Source of the DNA: Helianthus annuus
Lineage: Eukaryota > Streptophyta > Magnoliopsida > Asterales > Asteraceae
Length of the DNA stretch: 64,000 nt
Direction of reading: 5' to 3'
NCBI RefSeq assembly: GCF_002127325.2
Contig: NC_035438.2
Span: forward strand, 145,772,708 to 145,836,707
Shown here: in pieces, positions 55,324 through 64,000 of the stretch
How positions within the stretch are numbered: the first letter of the stretch is position 1
Layout of the letters: each line of letters starts with the position of its first letter
Translations under genes and position numbers: made by a program
Notes under the pieces: generated by a model
Told to the model about the DNA's origin: nothing
The model's input: only the letters and a program-made list of their open reading frames with translations
Databases searched by the model: none

Positions 55324-56756
55324 TGTCACGGCCCTCGGCCCCGGTTTGACCAGGTCCAGAGCCACGAGGCAGGAAATCCCGTGGTATTAAATTTTAAGTG
55401 ACAGCGGAAGTCTTTTAAAACAGGATCTTTTAATATTAAAACTGCCCGTTTATATAATTTAGGGATAAAATCCCATAATTTACAATAAGGTGATTTCACT
55501 GGGAAATCTTTTATTTCTCAAAACATGTTTCTTTATTTATTTACATTGAGCCACTTCTCTATGCTTGTAGTGCTTCACGGCACTTTTCTTGGATCACAAT
55601 AGATCACCTGAAACATGTTTGAAAAAGGTTTTGTCAGCGGGGAAATACTGAGTGAATCATTCAGTTTACTAAAAATGACACATTGGTTATAAATTACAGT
55701 ATTAAGAGCGATTACAATGTTTCTGATATCAAACCAACTACCCATGGTACTTTGTCACTCGACCCATTGGCCCTCTGATTGTCCAATGGTGTCAGTGATT
55801 ATGGTCATATCACCCATTGGCTGCCCCAATGGTGAAGATTATCAAGTAATGTATACAAAACCCCACATACCGGCTGTAACTTGGTGATTACAAAGACTTA
55901 ATCCCTATAATTATAACCTTGAAAATAACTTGGAGTTTTGTAAAACAGTTGATAAAAAGAGAATGACTCACATTGCAGATTTAACGAGGAGTGTATAAGC
56001 TTACTGATTAGCCTTGATTAACCTAATTTAAATAACAATGCACACAAACGGGGTTAGTAAGTAATACAGCAGTTACGACAATTCACGAGATTAAACCCTC
56101 ACAACGATTTACAAAGTGCAATACTTATTAATTCAGCGAATTCACAACAAATGACAGAGTATAGCCAGAGTTCGGACAACACTCAACATTCAAGTCGAAA
56201 TCACGATGAATAACAAAGTATAAACTCAATTTGAGCGGCACCCAAACAATCGTTGGATAGTTTCAATCGATCGGACGTTGTATCGTAATAGCGATCGAGT
56301 TATTACCCTGTTTTGCGGCAACGTTTCGAGATTGGTGTGTGTTGTGAACTGTTTCTACGATATCTCAGTGTCTAATTTGAGTTTTATCGTCGTTCAAATG
56401 CCAAATTTCAATTGCCAATGCCCTCTATTTATACACGAATTTTGACCCCCTCGCGTGACGCGAGGGGTACCCCTTGGGGCTTCGCGTAGCGCGAGGGGTC
56501 ACCTATTTTCTATAGGTAGCCACATCCCTAACTAGGCTTGCTGAATTGACAGTTTCGTAAAATTCGGTTTTGACAGATAGTTATGTGGATAATCGTAACT
56601 AGGGTTTTACCCCCCTTGAGTTTTAGGGGCCCTGATCCTGATTCTGATTGTTCTGAAAATTTTAGGGTTTATGCAGAATTACTTGGGTTTCTCAATTAGG
56701 GTTTCCTTAATAGATAATTAACATACTAAGTATTAATTTTAGTGAGAGTTGTTACA
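55324..56756 (-). repeat. Gyp-B 5' LTR
   Basis: 1433 bp; TATA box 56426-56433 (minus), with the CCTCGCGTGACGCGAGG hairpin just upstream (56448-56500). Right flank CGAGG matches the left flank of the element. Confidence 0.95.
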
Positions 56757-56761
56757 CGAGG

Positions 56762-57924
56762 TGTATGAAAACGTCAGCAAATCGTCTGAGGAGTCGCTAA
56801 CTGAAGCTCCCAAAGATGCTACCAAGACTGTTTTTAGCTTCAAACAGTTTATGGCATGCGGACCAAAAGAATTCACCGGAGAAGATGGCCCTACCGCCAT
56901 GTTTCAATGGTTTGATTCAGTCGACGTCATTCTGCGCCAAAGCGGCTGTCCTGAAAATCTCCATACCCTAAATGCAACCGGCGTCTTCCAGTCGCGAGCT
57001 CTAGACTGGTGGACGGCTGAACGAAACAAACGCGGAAATGATGCAGCTTATGAGCTAACTTGGGAAGAGCTGAAGGCCATCATGATGGACAAATTCTGCC
57101 CTCCCCGTGAACGCCAAAAGCTAGAGGACGAGTTTTGGAACATCAAGCAGAAGGACGGAGACAACGCTGCTTTAACTGCTCGCTTCAAGCAGCTTAGCAT
57201 CATCTGTCCCGATCAAGTCAAGACGCCAGACATGGCCATCAAGAAGTACATTCGAGCTCTACCTGATTGTGTTGCCGACTTTGTTCATGCCGCCAAGACA
57301 TCATCAATTGAGGAGACCTACTTGCTTGCCGCCGAGATCAATGACAAGCGGGTAAAGTCTGGTTTCTGGGATAAGCCCTCCAAGTCTCTGCATCAAGCTA
57401 CTACTACACCGACCGCCGACTCTACTGCTCAGCCATCCAAGTCATCACGTCGAAAGAAGAAGCACAACAACAACAGCTCCAGCAACAAGAACTGTGCTGT
57501 TACAACAACTGCTGCCCCTCTGGAAGCCGTACTGGCTCAGCAGTAGTCTCAACACCGGCCAGCTCCAGTGATCAATGCACCGCCAGCAAAGCGTGCTTAC
57601 ACAGGTCCCCACCCGCTCTGCCCGACATGCTCATATCATCACCCGGTGGGAATTGCCTGTCGTTTCTGCGCTCATTGCAACCTCTACGGTCATTTCACTT
57701 CGAATTGTCGCTATGCTCCCCGTAACACCGCAGCTCCTGCCGCCGCTCATCAAGCTCTACTCCCAGCCCCTCAAGGCCAACCTGTAGCTCCAGCACCCGC
57801 GGTCAATGCTCGAGTCTGCTTTACATGTGGTGATCCTAACCATTTTGCAAACATGTGCCCGAACAGGGTTGTGAAGCAAGAGCCCCAAGAGCAGCAACAA
57901 CCGCCCCAACAGCAGCAACAGTAG
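56762..57924 (+). pseudogene. Gyp-A copy 2 gag, main part
   Basis: Resumes the frame cut at 32715. Retrotransposon gag domain (FMACGPKEFTGEDGPTA, SRALDWWTAERNKRG, LTWEELKAIMMDKFCP). A basic, Gln-rich tail follows, then knuckle-like HCNLYGHFTSNC and CFTCGDPNHFANMC. TAG stops stand at 57544-57546 and 57922-57924 within Gln-rich runs; both look like CAG changed to TAG, since the frame stays readable across them. Confidence 0.92.
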
Positions 57925-58365
57925 CCTCAGCAGCAGCAGCAAGCAGCCCGTGCCCGAACCTTCAACATAAACGCCCGACAAGCCCAGGCTGACAACAACG
58001 TGGTTAATGGTACGTTCCTTGTGAATGGTATTTATGCATCATGTTTGTTTGATACTGGAGCCTATAACTGTTTTGTGTCGTTTGAATTCGAGAAGCTCCT
58101 TAGTCGTAAGCGCTCTTATCTTCCCTCGTCATTCGAAGTCGAAGTCGCTACTGGAAGAACTGTCGCCGTTAACTCTGTTCTCCGTGATTGTACCCTCGAG
58201 CTCAACAATCACATCTTCCCAATCGACCTTATTCCGATGCAACTCGGAAGTTTCGACGTCATAGTAGGCATGGACTTTCTTCGCGAAAACCATGCTGAAG
58301 TTGTGTGCTTTGATAAGATGATCCGATTCTCGCTCGCGAATGGTGGTCTATTATGTGTACGGTGA
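57925..58365 (+). pseudogene. Gyp-A copy 2 aspartic protease
   Basis: Protease motif LFDTGAYNCFVS near 58041-58076 and C-terminal FDVIVGMDFLRENHAEV. The frame ends at 58365; the continuation (VYGETASKGLKLMSC) is in another frame from about 58345, so a one-base indel lies near 58340. Confidence 0.9.
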
Positions 58366-60142
58366 AACAGCTTCAAAGGGTCTTAAGCTCATGTCATGCA
58401 TCCAAGCTAGCAAGTATCTCCGCAAGGAATACAGAGCTTTCTTGGCTAACATTGTAGTAGTGGAGAAGGAAAAGAAAAAGAAAGCTAAAGTCAAGGATGT
58501 TCCAGTGGTTCGTGAATTTCCTCAGGTGTTCCCTGATGATCTTCCCGGACTACCGCCAGGTCGTGATATCGACTTTCGTATCGACCTTATTCCTGGAGCT
58601 AACCCTGTTGCCAAAGCCCCTTATCGACTCGCTCCATCCGAAATGAGGGAACTTTCGAACCAACTCTAGGAGTTACTTGAAAAAGGCTTTATTCGCCCGA
58701 GCACCTCTCCTTGGGGCGCGCCAGTCCTTTTTGTTAAAAAGAAGGATGGGTCGTTCAGGATGTGTATCGACTATCGGGAGTTGAATAAATTGACCATCAA
58801 GAACCGTTGCCCTCTGCCCCGAATCGATGACTTGTTTGATCAGCTGCAAAGTGCTAAGTGTTTCTCGAAGATCGATCTACGTTCAGGCTATCATCAATTG
58901 TGCATTCAAGAGGAAGACATACCTAAAACCGCTTTTCGTACTCGATACGGCCACTATGAGTTCGTTGTTATGCCTTTTGGTTTAACCAACGCACCCGCGG
59001 TTTTCATGGATCTGATGAATCGCGTGTGTAAGCCATTTCTAGACCCTTTCGTCATTGTGTTCATCGAGGATGTCTTGATCTATTCCAAATCGAAAGCTGA
59101 ACACGTGCAACATCTACGTTTGGTTCTCGAGTTACTTCAGGGGAATCAACTCTACGCCAAATTCTCCAAGTGCGAATTCTGGTTGGAGGAGGTTCAATTT
59201 CTGGGTCACATCATTAATAGTCAAGGTATTCATGTCGATCCCGCGAAGATTGAAGCTGTTAAGAGCTGGATTACGCCTAAGAACCCGTCTGAAGTTCGTT
59301 CTTTTCTCGGACTAGCGGGCTATTATCGACGATTTATCGAAGGATTCTCTAAGATCGCTGTGCCGCTTACCGCCCTTACCCATAAAGACAGATCTTTTGT
59401 CTGGGGAACCGAACAAGAGTCTGCCTTCCAAACCCTCAAGCATATGCTTTGCAATGCTCCTATTCTCACATTGCCCGACGGAAACAACGATTTCATTGTC
59501 TATTGTGATGCTTCCAACCTTGGTCTTGGCTATGTTCTCATGCAACGGGACAAGGTTATAGCTTACGCATCTCGTCAGCTCAAAATCCACGAGAAGAACT
59601 ATACAACCCATGATCTCGAGCTAGGCGCAGTTGTTTTTGCATTGAAGATTTGGCGACACTACCTGTATGGTACCAAGTGTACGATCTTCACCGATCACAG
59701 GAGTTTACAACACATCTTCAACCAGAAGGAACTTAATATGCGTCAACGCCGATGGGTAGAATATCTTAACGATTACGACTGTGAGATTCGTTATCACCCA
59801 GGCAAGGCAAATGTTGTTGCCGACGCGCTCAGTAGGCGGAGTTATTTGCTCAGTATTCGCAATACCCAAGCCCAGCATGATCTCGAAACCCTCATCCGCG
59901 AAGCCCAGCATGCTTGTTTTATTGAACGCACTTTGAAGAAAGAGAGGATCTATCACGATGGAGCTCAGCTTGTAAGCAAAGCGAATGGGATTTTCTATTA
60001 TCTGGACCGAATTTGGATCCCTAAGCGGACCGATTTGCGAAAGATTATAATGGACGAAGCCCACTATCTCGGTATTCTATTCATCTCGGTGCCGATAAAA
60101 TGTACCAGGACCTTCGCTACAAGTACTGGTTGCCGGGTATGA
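58340..60142 (+). pseudogene. Gyp-A copy 2 reverse transcriptase and RNase H
   Basis: Linker and RT start ([29 protein letters not shown]), a TAG at 58667-58669, then RT ([52 protein letters not shown]). The catalytic site reads [10 protein letters not shown]: Glu (GAG 59066-59068) replaces the first of the two Asp, which should abolish activity. RNase H is readable ([50 protein letters not shown]). The frame breaks near 60066 at the start of the integrase zinc region. Confidence 0.93.
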
Positions 60143-61287
60143 AGCGGGATATCGCCCTCTATGTTGGAAGTTGCCTGATTTGTGCGAGTGTTAAGGCTGA
60201 ACATCAACGACCATCTGGCTTACTCGAACAACCTCCAATCCCTATATGGAAGTGGGAAAGTATAGCTATGGACTTCATAACCAAACTTCCGCCCACGCCA
60301 TCAGGTCACGACAGCATTTGGGTTATAGTTGATCGTCTGACCAAATCAGCCCACTTTTTGCCAATACGGGAAGACTACAAGGTGGAACGAGTAGCCCGAA
60401 TCTACACCGACGAGATCATTTGTAATCATGGTACGCCTCGTGACATCATTTCAGACCGTGATGCTCGGTTTACTTCGCGACTGTGGGAAACGTTTCAATC
60501 GGCTCTTGGTACAACGCTTAATTTAAGTACCGCTTTCCATCCTCAAACCGACAGACAGACTGAAAGAACGATCCTTACTCTTGAAGACATGCTCCGTGTG
60601 TGTGTTATAGACTTCGGTGGTAGTTGGAACAAGTACCTACCGTTAACCGAATTCTCGTACGATAACAGTTATCATGCCAGCATCCAAATGGCACCATTCG
60701 AGGCTTTATATGGAAGAAGATGTCGATCGCCCATTGTATGGAACGAGATCGGTCATTCGCAACTAACCGGTCCCGAGTTACTACAAGAAACGACTGACAC
60801 AATCCTCCAGATTCGAGACAACTTGTCGAAAGCCCTGGATAGACAGAAAAGTTACGCCGATAGAAGACGCAAGCCCCTTGAATTTGACGTTGGTGACTAC
60901 GTACTCCTAAAGGTATCACCTTGGAAGGGTGTGGTCAGATTCGGTAAGAAAGGGAAACTAGCGCCACGATATGTTGGACCTTTTAAGATTCTGGAAAGGA
61001 TCGGAAAAGTTGCCTACAGACTCGAACTACCGGAGGAACTTAGCAACGTCCACCCGACTTTCCATGTGTCAAACCTCCAAAAATGCCTAGCTGATCATGA
61101 TTTAATCGTACCGCTCGACGATCTTCAAGTCAACGAAACGCTACACTTCGTGGAAAAGCCTGTCGAAATCATGGATCGCCAAACCAAGCAACTCAGACGC
61201 TCGCGCATCCCTATCGTGAAAGTCCGATGGGAAGGCAAACGAGGCACATAGTTCACTTGGGAACTCGAAAGCGACATGAAGGGCTAA
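60100..61287 (+). pseudogene. Gyp-A copy 2 integrase and chromodomain-like tail
   Basis: Reads [17 protein letters not shown] (zinc region, with CLIC), then the DDE core ([39 protein letters not shown]; Arg replaces Gly after Asp), the GPY/F block ([16 protein letters not shown]) and the chromodomain-like tail (IPIVKVRWEGKRG). A TAG at 61249-61251 truncates it before FTWELES. It is the same family as 1-1089 and lies directly before the PPT and 3' LTR. Confidence 0.93.
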
Positions 61288-61365
61288 GTACTCGCAGTTG
61301 TTTAAATGAAGATCTGAAGCGTGAAATTGGTAACGTCATTCACGGTGCTGTGCAACTTTAAGCCT

Positions 61366-61382
61366 AATTTCAGGACGAAATT
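61366..61382 (+). other. Inverted repeat between pol and PPT (Gyp-A copy 2)
   Basis: AATTTC (61366-61371) pairs with GAAATT (61377-61382). It is one pair shorter than copy 1 because G has become A. Confidence 0.55.
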
Positions 61383-61386
61383 CCCT

Positions 61387-61400
61387 AAACAAGGGGAGGC
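61387..61400 (+). promoter_or_regulatory. Gyp-A copy 2 polypurine tract
   Basis: AAACAAGGGGAGGC directly before the LTR start TGTAACACC; the C residues are probably later changes. Confidence 0.7.
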
Positions 61401-61689
61401 TGTAACACCCCGTGTTACCACAAGTCAAAGTCAAGTTTGACTTCTTTGACTGTAATTAGTCTATTTATGTCTTATTTGTATTATGTGGAGTAAGTGTTGT
61501 TAATAAAAAAGGAATCGAAGTAATCGAATGTTTAATCGACGCGAAACGCTTTACGACTGTGAATAGTAGGAAGTAACAATGCGATAAAGTCAATCAATCA
61601 ATAATCAAGCTAATTGAATCATCAATCGAACTCGAGACTCGAATTATGCAGTTTTGGTGTGATTATACGTGTGTGTGTGCCTTATGTGT
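61401..61689 (+). repeat. Truncated 3' LTR of Gyp-A copy 2 (first 289 bp)
   Basis: Matches 27623-27911 with few changes and stops at GTGCCTTATGTGT. The remaining 2.4 kb is missing and foreign sequence follows, so a deletion or recombination breakpoint lies here. Confidence 0.9.
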
Positions 61690-62029
61690 CAAGGATTAGA
61701 CGAACAAGTATAAACATGTCAAGAATGGCACATAAAGAATGGAATAATGAAACAATTATTAACTCATAAAAAGTATGTCACAAATAACACATGAATGAGA
61801 GAACAATGAAACAAATATTAACGCATAATAAAACAAGTATAGCATGTCAAGCTTTAACACACAAGTGACAAATCATGCTTAAAAGATCAAAAGAGAATCA
61901 ATAAAAGCAAATAAAGTAGCATGCAAGTAGTTTCACGCAAAACATACGAATAAAGCTCTAAAACTATAGACTAGGTTAAAGCGTTCCTACTTTTCCTAAT
62001 TCCCTATAGTTATGGATCTGATACCAATC
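61690..62029 (-). mobile_element. Gyp-C: truncated leader of a minus-strand gypsy element
   Basis: On the minus strand, PBS TGGTATCAGATCC (62015-62027, one mismatch to the usual PBS), then CATAACTATAGGGAATTAG, as in the Gyp-A leader at 30308. Only about 340 bp of internal sequence remain before the join to the Gyp-A LTR fragment at 61689/61690. Confidence 0.75.
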
Positions 62030-64000
62030 TGTCACACCCCAACCGATGGCGGAAACATCGGGATGAGACGAACAAATCGCTCAAAAGCATCATAACACTA
62101 TTTGTAACAATATAGATTAAATCAAATTTCATAAATGACTAAATTCAAATACATTGTTTCAAATAAAGACAAATTGCAACAAACATGGTTTATTATTAAA
62201 ATGGGTATCTAGTCCATCCTAACTTGATTCTTCAACATCTTGACTGTCAACCTGCAACATGTATTAAAATAGAGTTCAATGCAAAAGCAAAGGCGAGTAT
62301 ACAAGTTTGATACATAGCATAGTAGAATAAAATGTTTAAATGTGCTCATATCCAACATGAAAACATATAACAAGTTTCACCATGCTAGCTAACGCAGTCC
62401 AAGTGATAGCCCAAGTTTCCAATGCGTTAAGTGCCTTTCCCAAAGTTTAACGGGAGGTTATATGTCTCATCCTAACAATACCCCAAAGATTAACGGGGAG
62501 GTGCATTACCCCTATAGCGCTACCATTGTTAAGGCGGAACTACACACAGGGATTAAACGTTCACATAGCATAAAAGTCTCAAGTATCACAAGTTTCATGT
62601 TTAAATGGATAGAGTATGTTTCAAATAAGTTTCAAGTGTCAAGTGTTTTGATATAGAATACATGTTGCATCCCAAAAGTGTTTAAAACAAAAAGGGATCG
62701 AGTATACTCACATTGGTTGCGTATAAGAATCATTTGGATTATCGCACGAGTAAAGATTGAGAAAATCCAAGAGAACGAGCAAAACGATTATCCTAGATAA
62801 TTAAAATAACACGTAACGAACTCGTTAAGTAAGATTCTGAATATTTAAGGTTTGCGAATTAGATTTTATAATTTATCCCGTTCATACATTCAATATAAGG
62901 ATTTAAGAAATATGTTGGTTATTTAAGATATTAACACAAATCTCTTTTTTTTTTTAATAAACTATTTCAAAAAAAAAAGAACTTTTTAATATAACATTCA
63001 GTTATAAATGAATAGGATACCAATCATATGTTAATAACTATTATTTATAAAAATGCATAGCTAGCTGTCAAAATGATTACCTAACTGTTTATCATCTTAT
63101 ATAACATTTGATAACACTTAGTAGGTTATGGTGTTGATTATTTTATAACTGAAAGAAACTCATTCGATAATTATATCAAAATAATAAGCTATTTTATGAA
63201 TTACGGGTTATTATAACTTATAAAAAAACAATTAAGTAACCTAAACTAACTTTTCTACTAAAGTTAATAGAGTAAATGTTTAACCTATCATTGATTAAAT
63301 AGTTAGGTAATTAAATCACTTTAAAAAAATGTTTAAAAAGGGTGCAGGTTTACTTATACCAATATCTCTATGTCATGCTAAAATCCACTATCTTCGTTAC
63401 TGATCCATGATATGGTTTGTGTTTTGATTAGATTAAAATGTAACTCAAAGTCATCTTCTTCAACAAAAATATACTAACAGCGACTGTTTCTAACATTCAC
63501 TTTATGTGACTGCCTTTTAATAAGACTCTAATCAAACATTCATAATGTAAGTTAACTTATCAATTATTAGTCAAAATCAAGAATGGAAACAGTAAAAAAA
63601 AACTACACCCCGACCACTGCCAGTTAAGTTTTATGTTTGGTTAATGATGTTTCAAATCCTTAATTGATTCATGAATAGAAAGGGAATAAAATGAAAAGGG
63701 TTTACGAAAAAAAAGTATACCGAATATGAAAAAGAACGAGTTCCGTTGTGACTCCGGTTCCGGCGAGACCGAAACTGACCCGAACCAAGACCGAGCCAAA
63801 ACTGAACGGAAAATAACCGCCACTACGGCTATCACAGGCGCGGCTTCTGCCGATGTTCTGCCGCCGCCGCCACAAAGGGTGTCGGCCTCTTTCTCTTCGT
63901 GTCTCTCTCCTCTCTCCGCGTCTTTCTCTCTTTCATGTCTGTGTACACGCCGCCGTACGTCGGTGCGGCTTCTGCCATTCAATCAAAACAGGGGTGTTGC
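62030..64000 (-). repeat. Gyp-C 5' LTR, running off the window
   Basis: On the minus strand it ends CATCGGTTGGGGTGTGACA at 62030, followed by the PBS. It keeps landmarks of Gyp-A LTRs: GTGAGTATACTC (62711 downwards), followed by ...ACTTTTGGGATG, and an acceptor-like ACATGTTGCAG ending at 62252. Other parts are diverged, so it is a related subfamily. 62820-63600 is AT-rich with no feature seen. 63640-63990 is GC-rich with CT repeats and resembles a 5' untranslated region; an Arg-rich minus-strand open frame there (63641-63982) is not recognised. The U3 end should lie beyond the window. Confidence 0.65.

Larger units (their letters stand above)
32716..56756 (-). mobile_element. Gyp-B: gypsy chromovirus nested in Gyp-A gag
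   Basis: Minus-strand element with 5' LTR 55324-56756 and 3' LTR 32716-34149 and a perfect target duplication CGAGG (32711-32715, 56757-56761). PBS 55303-55315, PPT 34150-34162. The two LTRs differ by roughly 23 substitutions and a few 1-bp indels by eye (about 1.6%), so it is older than Copia-A. It is itself interrupted in the protease region by the Copia-B block (37363-52299). Confidence 0.95.
27623..61689 (+). mobile_element. Gyp-A copy 2: gypsy chromovirus carrying nested elements
   Basis: Plus-strand element: 5' LTR 27623-30291, PBS, a 2.3-kb leader, gag start 32616-32715, then a 24-kb nested insertion (Gyp-B plus Copia-B), then gag-pol 56762-61287, PPT, and a 3' LTR cut off after 289 bp at 61689. 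Without the insertions the element body is about 10 kb. Its right target duplication is lost with the missing LTR end. The coding region has several stops, frameshifts and an altered RT catalytic motif. Confidence 0.92.

Noticed and set aside
63641..63982. Arg-rich 113-codon minus-strand frame
   Set aside because: Lies in a GC-rich, CT-repeat region that looks like the 5' untranslated part of the Gyp-C LTR; no recognisable domain.

Overview
The window looks like intergenic DNA from a large plant nuclear genome. Nearly all of it is LTR retrotransposons inserted into one another, with Helitron-like termini and one broken piece of a host gene. All PBSs that can be read match initiator tRNA-Met (TGGTATCAGAGC; one has a mismatch). 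There are chromodomain-bearing Ty3/gypsy polyproteins and large Sirevirus-like Ty1/copia elements, one of which carries an extra ORF after pol. My best guess is a eudicot, probably Asteraceae. That rests on remembered resemblance of the LTR ends and the extra ORF, not on a search.

Layout. 1-4016: 3' part of a degenerate gypsy chromovirus (family Gyp-A) and its long 3' LTR, with a 500-N gap. 4017-4378 plus 7749-7756: a frameshifted exon of an importin-beta-1-like gene, split by a 3.37-kb solo LTR (4379-7748, TSD GGTTA). 7757-8000 and 23950-24280: intron-like DNA of that locus, split by Copia-A (8001-23944, TSD AAAGG, 688-bp LTRs with no difference found by eye). Copia-A has gag, pol with one stop codon, and a 1157-codon extra ORF, all on the minus strand. 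24281-27622: Helitron-like ends and an unclassified 1-kb promoter-like insert between 20-bp direct repeats.

27623-61689 is a four-layer nest. A second Gyp-A copy sits in Helitron-like DNA. Its gag is interrupted after codon 33 by Gyp-B (32716-56756, minus strand, TSD CGAGG). The Gyp-B protease region is interrupted by a rearranged copia block, Copia-B (37363-52299). The window ends in a truncated minus-strand gypsy element (61690-64000) that abuts the truncated 3' LTR of Gyp-A.

The most unusual object is the Copia-B block. It contains two plus-strand copies of LTR-leader-partial gag, separated by a duplicated piece of the Gyp-B target. These are fused head-on to a minus-strand gag-only element. 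Both outer borders are U3 ends (TGTTGGG), flanked by a near-match 5-bp target duplication (GTTAT/GTTAA). The internal joints carry patchwork filler with microhomology. The minus copies have 570-bp LTRs and the plus copies 456-bp LTRs; the two starts sit beside alternative polypurine tracts.

Several patterns recur across families: reiterated short, mostly palindromic motifs just upstream of the TATA box; an inverted repeat between pol and the PPT in the gypsy elements with a compensatory base change; conserved splice-like signals in LTRs and leaders; and a non-coding block shared by the two copia families. Apart from the importin fragment I see no convincing host gene, rRNA, tRNA or CRISPR array.
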